Origin: Anaerolineales bacterium UBA4826
GTDB lineage: Bacteria; Chloroflexota; Anaerolineae; UBA4142
DNA: 9,040 bases
Assembly: GCA_002400365.1 (NCBI GenBank)
Contig: DHFK01000066.1
Coordinates: forward strand, 11,397 to 20,436
Direction of reading: 5' to 3'
A program made the translations under genes and the position numbers. Shown here one piece after another: positions 6,210 to 9,040 of the stretch. Under the pieces are notes generated by a model. The model did no database searches. It was given only the letters and a program-made list of their open reading frames with translations, and had not been told where the DNA came from. Positions within the stretch are counted from its first letter, which is position 1. Every line of letters begins with the position of its first letter.

Positions 6210-6992
6210 ATGCTTCAAGTTCGACGCGTGATACACAGTTTTGATTCGATGACCGTCTTGAGCGATCTGTCGTTCGACGTGCCCGCCGGCAAGTTTGTCT
6301 GCATCGTCGGGCCGAATGGCTGCGGCAAGACGACGCTGCTGCGCCTGATCGCGGGACTCGCGCGCCCGACGCGCGGCGAAATCGTCTTGAACGGCAAGCC
6401 GATTCAAGAGCCGGGACCCGAGCGCGGGTTCGTCTTTCAAGAGTACGCGCTTTTCCCATGGCGCAGCGTGCGGAAAAATATCGAATTCGGCTTGGAAATG
6501 CGCGGGGTCGCGCCTTTGCAACGCCGCGAGATCAGCAAGCGGTACATTGACCTCGTCGGCTTGCGCGGCTTTGAGGACTATGCCATTCGTCGTCTCTCGG
6601 GCGGGATGAAGCAAAAGGTGAGCATCGCGCGCGCGCTCGCCAACGAGCCGATCGTGATTCTGATGGACGAGCCGTTCGCCGCGCTCGATTGCCAGACGCG
6701 CAACGTAATGCAAGAAGAACTGCTGAACATCTGGGACGCCTCGCGGGAACGCAAGACGATTTTGTTCGTGACGCACAATGTCGAAGAGGCGGTCTTTCTG
6801 GCAGACCTCGTCCTGGTCTTGTCGCATCGTCCGGGACGGTTAGTCGAGGCGCTGCCGGTGAACCTGCCGCGCCCGCGCGATCGTATCAGCCCGGAATTGC
6901 ACCGCCTGCGCGGGCACATCCTCGATCTGCTCGCGGCGCAGATGCCGCGGGAAGAGTTGCTGCAAGAATCGTGCGAGGTCGTTAGAGATTAG
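6210..6992 (+). CDS. ABC transporter ATPase, SsuB/TauB (NitT/TauT) type
   Basis: A 260-residue cytoplasmic ATPase that powers the importer encoded upstream. All nucleotide-binding motifs are intact: Walker A GPNGCGKT at 34-41, Q-loop Q77 in VFQEYALFPW, signature LSGGMKQK at 129-136, Walker B VILMDEP at 149-155 with catalytic E154, D-loop ALD at 158-160, and switch histidine H189 in FVTHNVEEA. The Q-loop sequence EYALFPW followed by V-x-x-N-I-x-F-G-L-E is characteristic of the nitrate/sulfonate/taurine importer class. The length is normal. GGAG at 6202-6205 is four bases before the ATG. The last residues (V-R-D, stop) are already written in AGAGATT repeat units, so the array has either grown into or been seeded from the end of the gene. 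It is co-directional with the binding protein and permease and presumably cotranscribed. Confidence 0.95.
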   Translation: MLQVRRVIHSFDSMTVLSDLSFDVPAGKFVCIVGPNGCGKTTLLRLIAGLARPTRGEIVLNGKPIQEPGPERGFVFQEYALFPWRSVRKNIEFGLEMRGVAPLQRREISKRYIDLVGLRGFEDYAIRRLSGGMKQKVSIARALANEPIVILMDEPFAALDCQTRNVMQEELLNIWDASRERKTILFVTHNVEEAVFLADLVLVLSHRPGRLVEALPVNLPRPRDRISPELHRLRGHILDLLAAQMPREELLQESCEVVRD

Positions 6993-7049
6993 AGATTGGA
7001 GATTAGAGATTGGCAATCTCCAATCTCCAATCTCTAATCTCCAAGCTCT
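6984..7049. repeat. Inverted pair of (A/G)GAGATT heptamer arrays
   Basis: Four head-to-tail units (AGAGATT, AGAGATT, GGAGATT, AGAGATT) at 6984-7011 are followed without a spacer by five complementary units (CAATCTC x3, TAATCTC, CAAGCTC) at 7014-7048. The arms can fold into a stem of about 30 base pairs. The first unit contains the last codons and stop of the ATPase gene (GTT AGA GAT TAG). The hairpin ends just before the ribosome binding site of the next gene, so it could lower read-through or protect mRNA ends; this is inference. Confidence 0.9.
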
Positions 7050-7055
7050 ACCATC

Positions 7056-7060
7056 GGAGG
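7056..7060 (+). promoter_or_regulatory. Ribosome binding site for the methyltransferase fusion
   Basis: GGAGG, a perfect Shine-Dalgarno core, lies four bases (TTTC) before ATG 7065. It fixes the start of the large ORF to MFRFTTPQRT, which matches where MtrH-family proteins begin. Confidence 0.8.
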
Positions 7061-7064
7061 TTTC

Positions 7065-9040
7065 ATGTTTCGCTTCACCACACCCCAAAGAACTTGTCGC
7101 ATCGGAAACGCGGTCTTTGGCGGACAGCCGGGCGAACGCCCACCGCTGCTCGTCGCGAATATGTTCCAGCGCGGCGACAAACTCTTGCAGAATCGCAAGA
7201 CCGTCGAATTCGACCGGGAAGCCGCGACCGAGCGTATCCGCGAACTCGAACGGATGGTGGCAGAGACCGGCATCCCCGCGCTCGTCGGTCTGTGCGCGCC
7301 GACCTTGCCGGAGGTAAAGGCGTACACCGAATTTTTCCTGGGCGCGACCAACCTCCCTTTCGGCATTGACACGTGGACGCAGCAGGGGCGGATGCAAGCC
7401 GCGCAGCACATCGCCGAACTCGGCGCGCAAGACAAATTCCTCTACAACAGCATCACCGCGTGGGACAAGGACATTCCCGGTCAGGTCGCGCAACTGCGAG
7501 ACCTGGGGATCAAGCATGTCGTCATTCAAGCCTTCGACATGGAGGACAAGCACGCGACCGGTCGCGTCAAATCGCTGCGCGCGCTTCTCACCGACGTCGA
7601 AAAAGGCGGCTTTGCTTCGATCATCGTGGATACGAGCGTGATGAATCTGCCGACGACTTCGATCAGTCTGACCGCCAATCGTTTGATCAAAGAGCAGTTC
7701 GGGTTGCCCGTGGGACTCGCGCCGGCGAACGGGTCGTACATGTGGAAGGACGCGCTGACGAAATTCGGCAAGGATTTTTTCCGCGGCGCGGACGCCGGAC
7801 TGCACGCGATCGCCGCGATCCTCTGGAGTGACTGGATCATCTATGGACCGATGAGCGGCACGGCGCGCATCTTTGCCGCGGTCGCCGCGGCGACGACGCT
7901 GCTCGCGACTCTGGCGGGCGAGGAAGGCGCGCGTCTGCCGCCGGACGCGCAACATCCCTTGAACCGCTTGTTCCCGAAAGAAGCCCAGCAACTTATCGAA
8001 GAAGAAAGGAAGACCATGCCAGAACCGACCGATGGAAAAAACTCCCGCGCGCGCGTGCTGAGTTTGTTCAAAGGCGACAAGCCGGATCGGACGCCGGTCT
8101 TTAGCGGGATGGGCAACGTGACGACGCACGGCATCTATCCGCATGGCTGGCGCTTTGCGGAGATTCACACCGACGCGGAGAAGATGGCGCGCTCGGCTGC
8201 CTCCACCTCACAACTCTTTGGGTTTGAGTGCGCGGTCGCGCCGTTCGACATGGGCATCGAAGCCGAGGTGCTCGGCTGCGAAATCAACTATTACACGCAG
8301 TCGTCCCAGGAAATTCTCTACCCGACGATGCGCAAGAAACTTGCCACAACTGTCGAAGAGCTCAAGATCGAAATTCCGGCAGACCTGGATCAGCGCGGGC
8401 GCGTGCCGCTCGTCCTGGAGGCGCTTTGCAAGATGAAGACCGAAGTGGGCGATCAGGTTCCAGTCGGCGCGTGGGTGCTCGGTCCGTTCACGCTGGCTGG
8501 GCAAATCGTCGAACTCGACAACCTGCTCAAGATGTCGTTCAAGAAGACGGCACTGGTCGGCGCGATTCTGGATCAACTGACCGGGCTGTTGATCTCGCTC
8601 GCGAAATTGTATCGCGCCGCTGGCGCGGACTATATCACGGTGCGCGAGATGGGCGCGACCTCTGACGTCCTCAGCCCACGTATGTTCAAGACGCTGATCC
8701 TGCCGCCGCTGCAAAAGATCTTTGCCGCGCTAGAGCCGCCGCGCGTGCTGCACATTTGCGGCACCACCTCCGCGATTTTCGAACTGATGGCGGACGCCGG
8801 CGCGGAAGCGATCAGCATTGACCAGAAGAACGATGTTGCGGATGCGGTCAAGCGCGTCGGGGAGAAAACGCTCGTCTTTGGCAATCTCGATCCGTACAAC
8901 GTCCTCGTCACCGGCACGCCCGAGTTGATTCGCGAAAAGGTGCGGGGGATTCTCGACGCGGGCGTGGACGCGGTGTGGCCCGGTTGCGACATCTGGCCCA
9001 GCGTCCCGCAGGAGAATATGCAGGCGTTGGTGGAGACGGT
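7065..9040 (+). CDS. MtrH-type methyltransferase fused to UroD-type corrinoid methyltransferase (3' end beyond window)
   Basis: I translated this frame codon by codon from 7065 to the window end (658 codons) and found no stop or frameshift. Residues 1 to about 310 are a full-length MtrH/MtgA-type domain: MFRF near the start, GGQPGE at 19-24, GIDTWT, a GLAPANGSYMWK segment and a C-terminal IYGPMSGTARIFAAVAAATTLL. This family transfers methyl between a corrinoid protein and tetrahydrofolate or tetrahydromethanopterin. A charged linker (QQLIEEERKT) leads to M318, where a second domain begins: RARVLSLFKGDKPDRTPVFSGMGN, then GAWVLGPFTLAGQ, HICG with H563 and C565, SIDQK, and a distal C641 in WPGCDIWP. 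This is the zinc-binding UroD-type methyltransferase pattern. By comparison with the gene at 45 only a few C-terminal residues should be missing. The fused protein could both load and unload one corrinoid partner. Independent start at 8016 is possible. Domain calls are firm; reaction direction and substrate are inferred. Confidence 0.9.
   Translation, partial: MFRFTTPQRTCRIGNAVFGGQPGERPPLLVANMFQRGDKLLQNRKTVEFDREAATERIRELERMVAETGIPALVGLCAPTLPEVKAYTEFFLGATNLPFGIDTWTQQGRMQAAQHIAELGAQDKFLYNSITAWDKDIPGQVAQLRDLGIKHVVIQAFDMEDKHATGRVKSLRALLTDVEKGGFASIIVDTSVMNLPTTSISLTANRLIKEQFGLPVGLAPANGSYMWKDALTKFGKDFFRGADAGLHAIAAILWSDWIIYGPMSGTARIFAAVAAATTLLATLAGEEGARLPPDAQHPLNRLFPKEAQQLIEEERKTMPEPTDGKNSRARVLSLFKGDKPDRTPVFSGMGNVTTHGIYPHGWRFAEIHTDAEKMARSAASTSQLFGFECAVAPFDMGIEAEVLGCEINYYTQSSQEILYPTMRKKLATTVEELKIEIPADLDQRGRVPLVLEALCKMKTEVGDQVPVGAWVLGPFTLAGQIVELDNLLKMSFKKTALVGAILDQLTGLLISLAKLYRAAGADYITVREMGATSDVLSPRMFKTLILPPLQKIFAALEPPRVLHICGTTSAIFELMADAGAEAISIDQKNDVADAVKRVGEKTLVFGNLDPYNVLVTGTPELIREKVRGILDAGVDAVWPGCDIWPSVPQENMQALVET
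8001..8018 (+). promoter_or_regulatory. Possible internal ribosome binding site and in-frame ATG of the UroD half
   Basis: The purine-rich run GAAGAAAGGA at 8001-8010 is followed by five bases and ATG 8016-8018, which is in frame with the upstream MtrH domain (317 codons from 7065). Position and spacing are those of a normal translation start, and the ATG falls exactly at the domain boundary. It may be a relic of two separate genes or may still produce a free UroD-type protein. Confidence 0.45.

Noticed and set aside
5332..6459. A 375-codon minus-strand frame opposite the permease and the ATPase start
   Set aside because: The product is mostly arginine-rich low-complexity sequence and includes translated heptamer arrays. 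The plus strand encodes the EAA loop and Walker A motif.
6984..7049. CRISPR array
   Set aside because: Units are only seven bases and directly adjoining, with no unique spacers, and the second half is the reverse complement of the first.
7373..7831. Plus-strand frames of up to 152 codons inside the MtrH domain
   Set aside because: They overlap the uninterrupted MtrH-UroD frame, have no ribosome binding site and give arginine- and alanine-rich products without domains.
6840..8168. A 442-codon minus-strand frame spanning the ATPase end and the MtrH domain
   Set aside because: It crosses a repeat array and two well-supported plus-strand genes, and its product has no motif or plausible start site.

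Overview
The window is a GC-rich bacterial or archaeal locus. All convincing genes lie on the + strand, and most belong to corrinoid-dependent methyl transfer (one-carbon) metabolism. The taxon cannot be read from the sequence. Strong GCG/CGC codon preference, bacterial-type Shine-Dalgarno sites, a lipoprotein signal and many short tandem repeat arrays between genes would suit an anaerobic environmental bacterium. Chloroflexota (Anaerolineae-like) is my best guess, held with low confidence.

Layout, left to right: a stand-alone UroD-superfamily (MtaA/CmuA-type) corrinoid methyltransferase (45-1079); a 105-residue four-cysteine protein resembling small proteins found beside such methyltransferases (1154-1471); a corrinoid-activation protein with an N-terminal [2Fe-2S] ferredoxin domain and a C-terminal ASKHA-type ATPase domain, RACo-like (1560-3560); a small, compositionally different membrane protein (3642-4061); a complete NitT/TauT-type ABC importer consisting of a lipoprotein binding protein (4106-5149), a permease (about 5296-6084) and an ATPase (6210-6992); and a large ORF from 7065 that is still open at the window edge.

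The most striking item is the last one. Read codon by codon, it is one uninterrupted frame joining a full-length MtrH/MtgA-type methyltransferase (residues 1 to about 310) to a second, nearly complete UroD-type methyltransferase (residues about 318 to 658+). In characterised systems these two activities sit on separate polypeptides: MT-I moves the substrate methyl group to a corrinoid protein, and MT-II moves it on to tetrahydrofolate or tetrahydromethanopterin. Here they appear fused. A Shine-Dalgarno-like stretch followed by an in-frame ATG at 8016 could also allow separate synthesis of the UroD half.

Proposed working model (inference): the ABC system imports a small methylated compound. 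One or both UroD proteins demethylate it onto a corrinoid protein that is not in this window. The MtrH domain passes the methyl group to a tetrahydropterin, and the RACo-like protein re-reduces cob(II)alamin formed by accidental oxidation. The substrate cannot be identified from sequence.

The intergenic gaps are themselves unusual. Five of the seven are filled by arrays of 7-9 bp units, each gap with its own unit, and four of them fold as inverted pairs. Several arrays start within or directly at the stop codon of the gene before. The two gaps flanking the odd membrane-protein gene lack them. No tRNA, rRNA, CRISPR array, IS element or recognisable riboswitch was found.
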